Below, piece by piece: positions 50,601 to 62,449 of a stretch of 64,000 nucleotides of DNA (position 1 is the first letter of the stretch; the number at the start of each line of letters is the position of its first letter). Location: contig NC_083648.1 in the NCBI RefSeq assembly GCF_963576545.1, forward strand, positions 27,347,873 to 27,411,872, read 5' to 3'. This DNA is from Limanda limanda. Taxonomy: Eukaryota; Chordata; Actinopteri; Pleuronectiformes; Pleuronectidae. The notes beneath the pieces are model-generated. The model did no database searches and was not told the origin of the DNA. It saw only the letters and a list, made by a program, of their open reading frames with translations. A program made the translations under genes and the position numbers.

Positions 50601-52354
50601 TAACTTTTTTTGTGAAGGTCGGAGAGACTTGCAAGTAGGCTCTACCCCCACTAAATGGGGTAGCGCGCATCGATCGGTACCATCTTTGAGCTTCTCCGAC
50701 TTTCGGAAGGGTTAGGGTTAGGGTTAGGGTTAGGGATGAAAGCACATAGGAGAAAGAGATATTCTTGAATAACTTTTTTTGTGAAGGTCGGAGAGACTTG
50801 GAAAGTGGTTGCATCTGGACTAATTTGGGTCCTGCGGATCGATTGGTACCATCCCCGAGCTTGTACGACCTTCGGAAGAGGTCGACCGACGAAATTCCCC
50901 CAAATCTGAGGAGATATTCTTGAATAACTTTTTTTGTGAAGGTCGGAGAGACTTGCAAGTAGGCTCTACCCCCACTAAATGGGGTAGCGCGCATCGATCG
51001 GTACCATCCTTGAGCTTCTCCGACTTTCGGAAGGGTTAGGGTTAGGGTTAGGGATGAAAGCACATAGGAGAAAGAGATATTCTTGAATAACTTTTTTTGT
51101 GAAGGTCGGAGAGACTTGCAAGTAGGCTCTACCCCCACTAAATGGGGTAGCGCTCATCGATCGGTACCATCCTTGAGCTTCTCCGACTTTCGGAAGGGTT
51201 AGGGTTAGGGTTAGGGATGAAAGCACATAGGAGAAAGAGATATTCTTGAATAACTTTTTTTGTGAAGGTCGGAGAGACTTGGAAAGTGGTTGCATCTGGA
51301 CTAATTTGGGTCCTGCAGATCGATTGGTACCATCCCCGAGCTTGTACGACCTTCGGAAGAGGTCGACCGACGAAATTCCCCCAAATCTGAGGAGATATTC
51401 TTGAATAACTTTTTTTGTGAAGGTCGGAGAGACTTGCAAGTAGGCTCTACCCCCACTAAATGGGGTAGCGCGCATCGATCGGTACCATCCTTGAGCTTCT
51501 CCGACTTTCGGAAGGGTTAGGGTTAGGGTTAGGGATGAAAGCACATAGGAGAAAGAGATATTCTTGAATAACTTTTTTTGTGAAGGTCGGAGAGACTTGC
51601 AAGTAGGCTCTACCCCCACTAAATGGGGTAGCGCGCATCGATCGGTACCATCCTTGAGCTTCTCCGACTTTCGGAAGGGTTAGGGTTAGGGTTAGGGATG
51701 AAAGCACATAGGAGAAAGACATATTCTTGAATAACTTTTTTTGTGAAGGTCGGAGAGACTTGGAAAGTGGTTGCATCTGGACTAATTTGGGTCCTGCAGA
51801 TCGATTGGTACCATCCCCGAGCTTGTACGACCTTCGGAAGAGGTCGACCGACGAAATTCCCCCAAATCTGAGGAGATATTCTTGAATAACTTTTTTTGTG
51901 AAGGTCGGAGAGACTTGCAAGTAGGCTCTACCCCCACTAAATGGGGTAGCGCGCATCGATCAGTACCATCCTTGAGCTTCTCCGACTTTCGGAAGGGTTA
52001 GGGTTAGGGTTAGGGATGAAAGCACATAGGAGAAAGAGATATTCTTGAATAACTTTTTTTGTGAAGGTCGGAGAGACTTGCAAGTAGGCTCTACCCCGAC
52101 TAAATGGGGTAGCGCGCATCGATCGGTACCATCCTTGAGCTTCTCCGACTTTCGGAAGGGTTAGGGTTAGGGTTAGGGATGAAAGCACATAGGAGAAAGA
52201 GATATTCTTGAATAACTTTTTTTGTGAAGGTCGGAGAGACTTGGAAAGTGGTTGCATCTGGACTAATTTGGGTCCTGCAGATCGATTGGTACCATCCCCG
52301 AGCTTGTACGACCTTCGGAAGAGGTCGACCGACGAAATTCCCCCAAATCTGAGG
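41622..52354 (+). repeat. 10.7 kb superblock, copy 1 (10733 bp)
   Basis: The copy holds two right-family blocks, 41622-44988 (3367 bp) and 44989-52354 (7366 bp). The two are distinguishable: the CCATCTTTGAGC unit carries CCTGCGGATC in the first (near 42348) and CCTGCAGATC in the second (near 45715). The distal section also contains GGTTAGGAATG (49771) and CCTTTGGAAG (50065). All these alleles recur in the same order 10733 or 10095 bp later, so the two-block composite was duplicated as a whole. Confidence 0.87.
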
Positions 52355-55300
52355 AGATATTCTTGAATAACTTTTTTTGTGAAGGTCGGAGAGACTTGCA
52401 AGTAGGCTCTACCCCCACTAAATGGGGTAGCGCGCATCGATCAGTACCATCCTTGAGCTTCTCCGACTTTCGGAAGGGTTAGGGTTAGGGTTAGGGATGA
52501 AAGCACATAGGAGAAAGAGATATTCTTGAATAACTTTTTTTGTGAAGGTCGGAGAGACTTGCAAGTAGGCTGTACCCCCACTAAATGGGGTAGTGCGCAT
52601 CGATCGGTACCATCCTTGAGCTTCTCCGACTTTCGGAAGGGTTAGGGTTAGGGTTAGGGTTAGGGATGAAAGCACATAGGAGAAAGAGATATTCTTGAAT
52701 AACTTTTTTTGTGAAGGTCGGAGAGACTTGGAAAGTGGTTGCATCTGGACTAATTTGGGTCCTGCAGATCGATTGGTACCATCCCCGAGCTTGTACGACC
52801 TTCGGAAGAGGTCGACCGACGAAATTCCCCCAAATCTGAGGAGATATTCTTGAATAACTTTTTTTGTGAAGGTCGGAGAGACTTGCAAGTAGGCTCTACC
52901 CCCACTAAATGGGGTAGCGCGCATCGATTGGTACCATCCTTGAGCTTTTCCGACTTTCGGAAGGGTTAGGGTTAGGGTTAGGGATGAAAGCACATAGGAG
53001 AAAGAGATATTCTTGAATAACTTTTTTTGTGAAGGTCGGAGAGACTTGGAAAGTGGTTGCATCTGGACTAATTTGGGTCCTGCGGATCGATTGGTACCAT
53101 CTTTGAGCTTGTACGACCTTCGGAAGAGGTCGACCGACGAAATTCCCCCAAATCTGAGGAGATATTCTTGAATAACTTTTTTTGTGAAGGTCGGAGAGAC
53201 TTGCAAGTAGGCTCTACCCCCACTAAATGGGGTAGCGCACATCGATCGGTACCATCCTTGAGCTTCTCCGACTTTCGGAAGGGTTAGGGTTAGGGTTAGG
53301 GATGAAAGCACATAGGAGAAAGAGATATTCTTGAATAACTTTTTTTGTGAAGGTCGGAGAGACTTGCAAGTAGGCTTTACCCCCACTAAATGGGGTAGCG
53401 CGCATCGATCGGTACCATCCTTGAGCTTCTCCGACTTTCGGAAGGGTTAGGGTTAGGGATGAAAGCACATAGGAGAAAGAGATATTCTTGAATAACTTTT
53501 TTTGTGAAGGTCGGAGAGACTTGGAAAGTAGTTGCATCTGGACTAATTTGGGTCCTGCGGATCGATTGGTACCATCCCCGAGCTTGTACGACCTTCGGAA
53601 GAGGTCGACCGACGAAATTCCCCCAAATCTGAGGAGATATTCTTGAATAACTTTTTTTGTGAAGGTCGGAGAGACTTGCAAGTAGGCTCTACCCCCACTA
53701 AATGGGGTAGCGCGCATCGATCGGTACCATCCTTGAGCTTCTCCGACTTTCGGAAGGGTTAGGGTTAGGGTTAGGGATGAAAGCACATAGGAGAAAGAGA
53801 TATTCTTGAATAACTTTTTTTGTGAAGGTCGGAGAGACTTGCAAGTAGGCTCTACCCCCACTAAATGGGGTAGCGCGCATCGATCGGTACCATCCTTGAG
53901 CTTCTCCGACTTTCGGAAGGGTTAGGGTTAGGGTTAGGGATGAAAGCACATAGGAGAAAGAGATATTCTTGAATAACTTTTTTTGTGAAGGTCGGAGAGA
54001 CTTGCAAGTAGGCTCTACCCCCACTAAATGGGGTAGCGCGCATCGATCGGTACCATCCTTGAGCTTCTCCGACTTTCGGAAGGGTTAGGGTTAGGGTTAG
54101 GGATGAAAGCACATAGGAGAAAGAGATATTCTTGAATAACTTTTTTTGTGAAGGTCAGAGAGACTTGGAAAGTGGTTGCATCTGGACTAATTTGGGTCCT
54201 GCGGATCGATTGGTACCATCCCCGAGCTTGTACGACCTTCGGAAGAGGTCTACCGACGAAATTCCCCCAAATCTGAGGAGATATTCTTGAATAACTTTTT
54301 TTGTGAAGGTCGGAGAGACTTGCAAGTAGGCTCTACCCCCACTAAATGGGGTAACGCGCATCGATCGGTACCATCCTTGAGCTTCTCCGACTTTCGGAAG
54401 GGTTAGGGTTAGGGTTAGGGATGAAAGCACATAGGAGAAAGAGATATTCTTGAATAACTTTTTTTGTGAAGGTCGGAGAGACTTGCAAGTAGGCTCTACC
54501 CCCACTAAATGGGGTAGCGCGCATCGATCGGTACCATCCTTGAGCTTCTCCGACTTTCGGAAGGGTTAGGGTTAGGGTTAGGGATGAAAGCACATAGGAG
54601 AAAGAGATATTCTTGAATAACTTTTTTTGTGAAGGTCGGAGAGACTTGGAAAGTGGTTGCATCTGGACTAATTTGGGTCCTGCGGATCGATTGGTACCAT
54701 CCCCGAGCTTGTACGACCTTCGGAAGAGGTCGACCGACGAAATTCCCCCAAATCTGAGGAGATATTCTTGAATAACTTTTTTTGTGAAGGTCGGAGAGAC
54801 TTGCAAGTAGGCTCTACCCCCACTAAATGGGGTAGCGCGCATCGATCGGTACCATCCTTGAGCTTCTCCGACTTTCGGAAGGGTTAGGGTTAGGGTTAGG
54901 GATGAAAGCACATAGGAGAAAGAGATATTCTTGAATAACTTTTTTTGTGAAGGTCGGAGAGACTTGCAAGTAGGCTCTACCCCCACTAAATGGGGTAGCG
55001 CGCATCGATCGGTACCATCCTTGAGCTTCTCCGACTTTCGGAAGGGTTAGGGTTAGGGTTAGGGATGAAAGCACATAGGAGAAAGAGATATTCTTGAATA
55101 ACTTTTTTTGTGAAGGTCGGAGAGACTTGGAAAGTGGTTGCATCTGGACTAATTTGGGTCCTGCGGATCGATTGGTACCATCCCCGAGCTTGTACGACCT
55201 TCGGAAGAGGTCTACCGACGAAATTCCCCCAAATCTGAGGAGATATTCTTGAATAACTTTTTTTGTGAAGGTCGGAGAGACTTGCAAGTAGGCTCTACCC

Positions 55301-58300
55301 CCACTAAATGGGGTAACGCGCATCGATCGGTACCATCCTTGAGCTTCTCCGACTTTCGGAAGGGTTAGGGTTAGGGTTAGGGATGAAAGCACATAGGAGA
55401 AAGAGATATTCTTGAATAACTTTTTTTGTGAAGGTCGGAGAGACTTGCAAGTAGGCTCTACCCCCACTAAATGGGGTAACGCGCATCGATCGGTACCATC
55501 CTTGAGCTTCTCCGACTTTCGGAAGGGTTAGGGTTAGGGTTAGGGATGAAAGCACATAGGAGAAAGAGATATTCTTGAATAACTTTTTTTGTGAAGGTCG
55601 GAGAGACTTGGAAAGTGGTTGCATCTGGACTAATTTGGGTCCTGCGGATCGATTGGTACCATCCCCGAGCTTGTACGACCTTCGGAAGAGGTCGACCGAC
55701 GAAATTCCCCCAAATCTGAGGAGATATTCTTGAATAACTTTTTTTGTGAAGGTCGGAGAGACTTGCAAGTAGGCTCTACCCCCACTAAATGGGGTAGCGC
55801 GCATCGATCAGTACCATCCTTGAGCTTCTCCGACTTTCGGAAGGGTTAGGGTTAGGGTTAGGGATGAAAGCACATAGGAGAAAGAGATATTCTTGAATAA
55901 CTTTTTTTGTGAAGGTCGGAGAGACTTGCAAGTAGGCTGTACCCCCACTAAATGGGGTAGTGCGCATCGATCGGTACCATCCTTGAGCTTCTCCGACTTT
56001 CGGAAGGGTTAGGGTTAGGGTTAGGGTTAGGGATGAAAGCACATAGGAGAAAGAGATATTCTTGAATAACTTTTTTTGTGAAGGTCGGAGAGACTTGGAA
56101 AGTGGTTGCATCTGGACTAATTTGGGTCCTGCAGATCGATTGGTACCATCCCCGAGCTTGTACGACCTTCGGAAGAGGTCGACCGACGAAATTCCCCCAA
56201 ATCTGAGGAGATATTCTTGAATAACTTTTTTTGTGAAGGTCGGAGAGACTTGCAAGTAGGCTCTACCCCCACTAAATGGGGTAGCGCGCATCGATTGGTA
56301 CCATCCTTGAGCTTTTCCGACTTTCGGAAGGGTTAGGGTTAGGGTTAGGGATGAAAGCACATAGGAGAAAGAGATATTCTTGAATAACTTTTTTTGTGAA
56401 GGTCGGAGAGACTTGGAAAGTGGTTGCATCTGGACTAATTTGGGTCCTGCAGATCGATTGGTACCATCTTTGAGCTTGTACGACCTTCGGAAGAGGTCGA
56501 CCGACGAAATTCCCCCAAATCTGAGGAGATATTCTTGAATAACTTTTTTTGTGAAGGTCGGAGAGACTTGCAAGTAGGCTCTACCCCCACTAAATGGGGT
56601 AGCGCACATCGATCGGTACCATCCTTGAGCTTCTCCGACTTTCGGAAGGGTTAGGGTTAGGGTTAGGGATGAAAGCACATAGGAGAAAGAGATATTCTTG
56701 AATAACTTTTTTTGTGAAGGTCGGAGAGACTTGCAAGTAGGCTTTACCCCCACTAAATGGGGTAGCGCGCATCGATCGGTACCATCCTTGAGCTTCTCCG
56801 ACTTTCGGAAGGGTTAGGGTTAGGGATGAAAGCACATAGGAGAAAGAGATATTCTTGAATAACTTTTTTTGTGAAGGTCGGAGAGACTTGGAAAGTAGTT
56901 GCATCTGGACTAATTTGGGTCCTGCGGATCGATTGGTACCATCCCCGAGCTTGTACGACCTTCGGAAGAGGTCGACCGACGAAATTCCCCCAAATCTGAG
57001 GAGATATTCTTGAATAACTTTTTTTGTGAAGGTCGGAGAGACTTGCAAGTAGGCTCTACCCCCACTAAATGGGGTAGCGCGCATCGATCGGTACCATCCT
57101 TGAGCTTCTCCGACTTTCGGAAGGGTTAGGGTTAGGGTTAGGGATGAAAGCACATAGGAGAAAGAGATATTCTTGAATAACTTTTTTTGTGAAGGTCGGA
57201 GAGACTTGCAAGTAGGCTCTACCCCCACTAAATGGGGTAGCGCGCATCGATCGGTACCATCCTTGAGCTTCTCCGACTTTCGGAAGGGTTAGGGTTAGGG
57301 TTAGGGATGAAAGCACATAGGAGAAAGAGATATTCTTGAATAACTTTTTTTGTGAAGGTCGGAGAGACTTGCAAGTAGGCTCTACCCCCACTAAATGGGG
57401 TAGCGCGCATCGATCGGTACCATCCTTGAGCTTCTCCGACTTTCGGAAGGGTTAGGGTTAGGGTTAGGGATGAAAGCACATAGGAGAAAGAGATATTCTT
57501 GAATAACTTTTTTTGTGAAGGTCAGAGAGACTTGGAAAGTGGTTGCATCTGGACTAATTTGGGTCCTGCGGATCGATTGGTACCATCCCCGAGCTTGTAC
57601 GACCTTCGGAAGAGGTCTACCGACGAAATTCCCCCAAATCTGAGGAGATATTCTTGAATAACTTTTTTTGTGAAGGTCGGAGAGACTTGCAAGTAGGCTC
57701 TACCCCCACTAAATGGGGTAACGCGCATCGATCGGTACCATCCTTGAGCTTCTCCGACTTTCGGAAGGGTTAGGGTTAGGGTTAGGGATGAAAGCACATA
57801 GGAGAAAGAGATATTCTTGAATAACTTTTTTTGTGAAGGTCGGAGAGACTTGCAAGTAGGCTCTACCCCCACTAAATGGGGTAGCGCGCATCGATCGGTA
57901 CCATCCTTGAGCTTCTCCGACTTTCGGAAGGGTTAGGGTTAGGGTTAGGGATGAAAGCACATAGGAGAAAGAGATATTCTTGAATAACTTTTTTTGTGAA
58001 GGTCGGAGAGACTTGGAAAGTGGTTGCATCTGGACTAATTTGGGTCCTGCGGATCGATTGGTACCATCCCCGAGCTTGTACGACCTTCGGAAGAGGTCGA
58101 CCGACGAAATTCCCCCAAATCTGAGGAGATATTCTTGAATAACTTTTTTTGTGAAGGTCGGAGAGACTTGCAAGTAGGCTCTACCCCCACTAAATGGGGT
58201 AGCGCGCATCGATCGGTACCATCCTTGAGCTTCTCCGACTTTCGGAAGGGTTAGGGTTAGGGTTAGGGATGAAAGCACATAGGAGAAAGAGATATTCTTG

Positions 58301-61300
58301 AAAAATTTTTTTTGTGAAGGTCGGAGAGACTTGCAAGTAGGCTCTACCCCCACTAAATGGGGTAGCGCGCATCGATCGGTACCATCCTTGAGCTTCTCCG
58401 ACTTTCGGAAGGGTTAGGGTTAGGGTTAGGGATGAAAGCACATAGGAGAAAGAGATATTCTTGAATAACTTTTTTTGTGAAGGTCGGAGAGACTTGCAAG
58501 TAGGCTCTACCCCCACTAAATGGGGTAGCGCGCATCGATCGGTACCATCCTTGAGCTTCTCCGACTTTCGGAAGGGTTAGGGTTAGGGTTAGGGATGAAA
58601 GCACATAGGAGAAAGAGATATTCTTGAATAACTTTTTTTGTGAAGGTCGGAGAGACTTGGAAAGTGGTTGCATCTGGACTAATTTGGGTCCTGCGGATCG
58701 ATTGGTACCATCCCCGAGCTTGTACGACCTTCGGAAGAGGTCTACCGACGAAATTCCCCCAAATCTGAGGAGATATTCTTGAATAACTTTTTTTGTGAAG
58801 GTCGGAGAGACTTGCAAGTAGGCTCTACCCCCACTAAATGGGGTAACGCGCATCGATCGGTACCATCCTTGAGCTTCTCCGACTTTCGGAAGGGTTAGGG
58901 TTAGGGTTAGGGATGAAAGCACATAGGAGAAAGAGATATTCTTGAATAACTTTTTTTGTGAAGGTCGGAGAGACTTGCAAGTAGGCTCTACCCCCACTAA
59001 ATGGGGTAGCGCGCATCGATCGGTACCATCCTTGAGCTTCTCCGACTTTCGGAAGGGTTAGGGTTAGGGATGAAAGCACATAGGAGAAAGAGATATTCTT
59101 GAATAACTTTTTTTGTGAAGGTCGGAGAGACTTGGAAAGTGGTTGCATCTGGACTAATTTGGGTCCTGCGGATCGATTGGTACCATCCCCGAGCTTGTAC
59201 GACCTTCGGAAGAGGTCTACCGACGAAATTCCCCCAAATCTGAGGAGATATTCTTGAATAACTTTTTTTGTGAAGGTCGGAGAGACTTGCAAGTAGGCTC
59301 TACCCCCACTAAATGGGGTAACGCGCATCGATCGGTACCATCCTTGAGCTTCTCCGACTTTCGGAAGGGTTAGGGTTAGGGTTAGGGATGAAAGCACATA
59401 GGAGAAAGAGATATTCTTGAATAACTTTTTTTGTGAAGGTCGGAGAGACTTGCAAGTAGGCTCTACCCCCACTAAATGGGGTAACGCGCATCGATCGGTA
59501 CCATCCTTGAGCTTCTCCGACTTTCGGAAGGGTTAGGGTTAGGGTTAGGGATGAAAGCACATAGGAGAAAGAGATATTCTTGAATAACTTTTTTTGTGAA
59601 GGTCGGAGAGACTTGGAAAGTGGTTGCATCTGGACTAATTTGGGTCCTGCGGATCGATTGGTACCATCCCCGAGCTTGTACGACCTTCGGAAGAGGTCGA
59701 CCGACGAAATTCCCCCAAATCTGAGGAGATATTCTTGAATAACTTTTTTTGTGAAGGTCGGAGAGACTTGCAAGTAGGCTCTACCCCCACTAAATGGGGT
59801 AGCGCGCATCGATCGGTACCATCCTTGAGCTTCTCCGACTTTCGGAAGGGTTAGGGTTAGGGTTAGGAATGAAAGCACATAGGAGAAAGAGATATTCTTG
59901 AATAACTTTTTTTGTGAAGGTCGGAGAGACTTGCAAGTAGGCTCTACCCCCACTAAATGGGGTAGCGCGCATCGATCGGTACCATCCTTGAGCTTCTCCG
60001 ACTTTCGGAAGGGTTAGGGTTAGGGATGAAAGCACATAGGAGAAAGAGATATTCTTGAATAACTTTTTTTGTGAAGGTCGGAGAGACTTGGAAAGTGGTT
60101 GCATCTGGACTAATTTGGGTCCTGCGGATCGATTGGTACCATCCCCGAGCTTGTACGACCTTTGGAAGAGGTCGACCGACGAAATTCCCCCAAATCTGAG
60201 GAGATATTCTTGAATAACTTTTTTTGTGAAGGTCGGAGAGACTTGCAAGTAGGCTCTACCCCCACTAAATGGGGTAGCGCGCATCGATCGGTACCATCCT
60301 TGAGCTTCTCCGACTTTCGGAAGGGTTAGGGTTAGGGTTAGGGATGAAAGCACATAGGAGAAAGAGATATTCTTGAATAACTTTTTTTGTGAAGGTCGGA
60401 GAGACTTGCAAGTAGGCTGTACCCCCACTAAATGGGGTAGTGCGCATCGATCGGTACCATCCTTGAGCTTCTCCGACTTTCGGAAGGGTTAGGGTTAGGG
60501 TTAGGGATGAAAGCACATAGGAGAAAGAGATATTCTTGAATAACTTTTTTTGTGAAGGTCGGAGAGACTTGGAAAGTGGTTGCATCTGGACTAATTTGGG
60601 TCCTGCAGATCGATTGGTACCATCCCCGAGCTTGTACGACCTTCGGAAGAGGTCGACCGACGAAATTCCCCCAAATCTGAGGAGATATTCTTGAATAACT
60701 TTTTTTGTGAAGGTCGGAGAGACTTGCAAGTAGGCTCTACCCCCACTAAATGGGGTAGCGCGCATCGATCGGTACCATCTTTGAGCTTCTCCGACTTTCG
60801 GAAGGGTTAGGGTTAGGGTTAGGGTTAGGGATGAAAGCACATAGGAGAAAGAGATATTCTTGAATAACTTTTTTTGTGAAGGTCGGAGAGACTTGGAAAG
60901 TGGTTGCATCTGGACTAATTTGGGTCCTGCGGATCGATTGGTACCATCCCCGAGCTTGTACGACCTTCGGAAGAGGTCGACCGACGAAATTCCCCCAAAT
61001 CTGAGGAGATATTCTTGAATAACTTTTTTTGTGAAGGTCGGAGAGACTTGCAAGTAGGCTCTACCCCCACTAAATGGGGTAGCGCGCATCGATCGGTACC
61101 ATCCTTGAGCTTCTCCGACTTTCGGAAGGGTTAGGGTTAGGGTTAGGGATGAAAGCACATAGGAGAAAGAGATATTCTTGAATAACTTTTTTTGTGAAGG
61201 TCGGAGAGACTTGCAAGTAGGCTCTACCCCCACTAAATGGGGTAGCGCTCATCGATCGGTACCATCCTTGAGCTTCTCCGACTTTCGGAAGGGTTAGGGT

Positions 61301-62449
61301 TAGGGTTAGGGATGAAAGCACATAGGAGAAAGAGATATTCTTGAATAACTTTTTTTGTGAAGGTCGGAGAGACTTGGAAAGTGGTTGCATCTGGACTAAT
61401 TTGGGTCCTGCAGATCGATTGGTACCATCCCCGAGCTTGTACGACCTTCGGAAGAGGTCGACCGACGAAATTCCCCCAAATCTGAGGAGATATTCTTGAA
61501 TAACTTTTTTTGTGAAGGTCGGAGAGACTTGCAAGTAGGCTCTACCCCCACTAAATGGGGTAGCGCGCATCGATCGGTACCATCCTTGAGCTTCTCCGAC
61601 TTTCGGAAGGGTTAGGGTTAGGGTTAGGGATGAAAGCACATAGGAGAAAGAGATATTCTTGAATAACTTTTTTTGTGAAGGTCGGAGAGACTTGCAAGTA
61701 GGCTCTACCCCCACTAAATGGGGTAGCGCGCATCGATCGGTACCATCCTTGAGCTTCTCCGACTTTCGGAAGGGTTAGGGTTAGGGTTAGGGATGAAAGC
61801 ACATAGGAGAAAGACATATTCTTGAATAACTTTTTTTGTGAAGGTCGGAGAGACTTGGAAAGTGGTTGCATCTGGACTAATTTGGGTCCTGCAGATCGAT
61901 TGGTACCATCCCCGAGCTTGTACGACCTTCGGAAGAGGTCGACCGACGAAATTCCCCCAAATCTGAGGAGATATTCTTGAATAACTTTTTTTGTGAAGGT
62001 CGGAGAGACTTGCAAGTAGGCTCTACCCCCACTAAATGGGGTAGCGCGCATCGATCAGTACCATCCTTGAGCTTCTCCGACTTTCGGAAGGGTTAGGGTT
62101 AGGGTTAGGGATGAAAGCACATAGGAGAAAGAGATATTCTTGAATAACTTTTTTTGTGAAGGTCGGAGAGACTTGCAAGTAGGCTCTACCCCGACTAAAT
62201 GGGGTAGCGCGCATCGATCGGTACCATCCTTGAGCTTCTCCGACTTTCGGAAGGGTTAGGGTTAGGGTTAGGGATGAAAGCACATAGGAGAAAGAGATAT
62301 TCTTGAATAACTTTTTTTGTGAAGGTCGGAGAGACTTGGAAAGTGGTTGCATCTGGACTAATTTGGGTCCTGCAGATCGATTGGTACAATCCCCGAGCTT
62401 GTACGACCTTCGGAAGAGGTCGACCGACGAAATTCCCCCAAATCTGAGG
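52355..62449 (+). repeat. 10.7 kb superblock, copy 2 (10095 bp)
   Basis: It follows copy 1 directly. The offset is 10733 bp up to about 58770, then 10095 bp, because one 638 bp PPPQ unit (48513-49150 in copy 1) has no counterpart here. The CGG/CAG difference near 53092 and 56451, TTAGGAATG at 59866 and CCTTTGGAAG at 60161 are conserved. Private changes are AAAAATTTTTTTTG near 58301 and GGTACAATCC near 62385. The direction of the 638 bp event, loss or gain, cannot be told from one pair. Confidence 0.87.

Noticed and set aside
41622..62449. Assembly artefact as sole explanation of the large duplications
   Set aside because: Not fully excluded, but copies differ by private bases, hexamer numbers and a 638 bp unit, which a simple doubled contig would not show. 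Long-read spanning would settle it.
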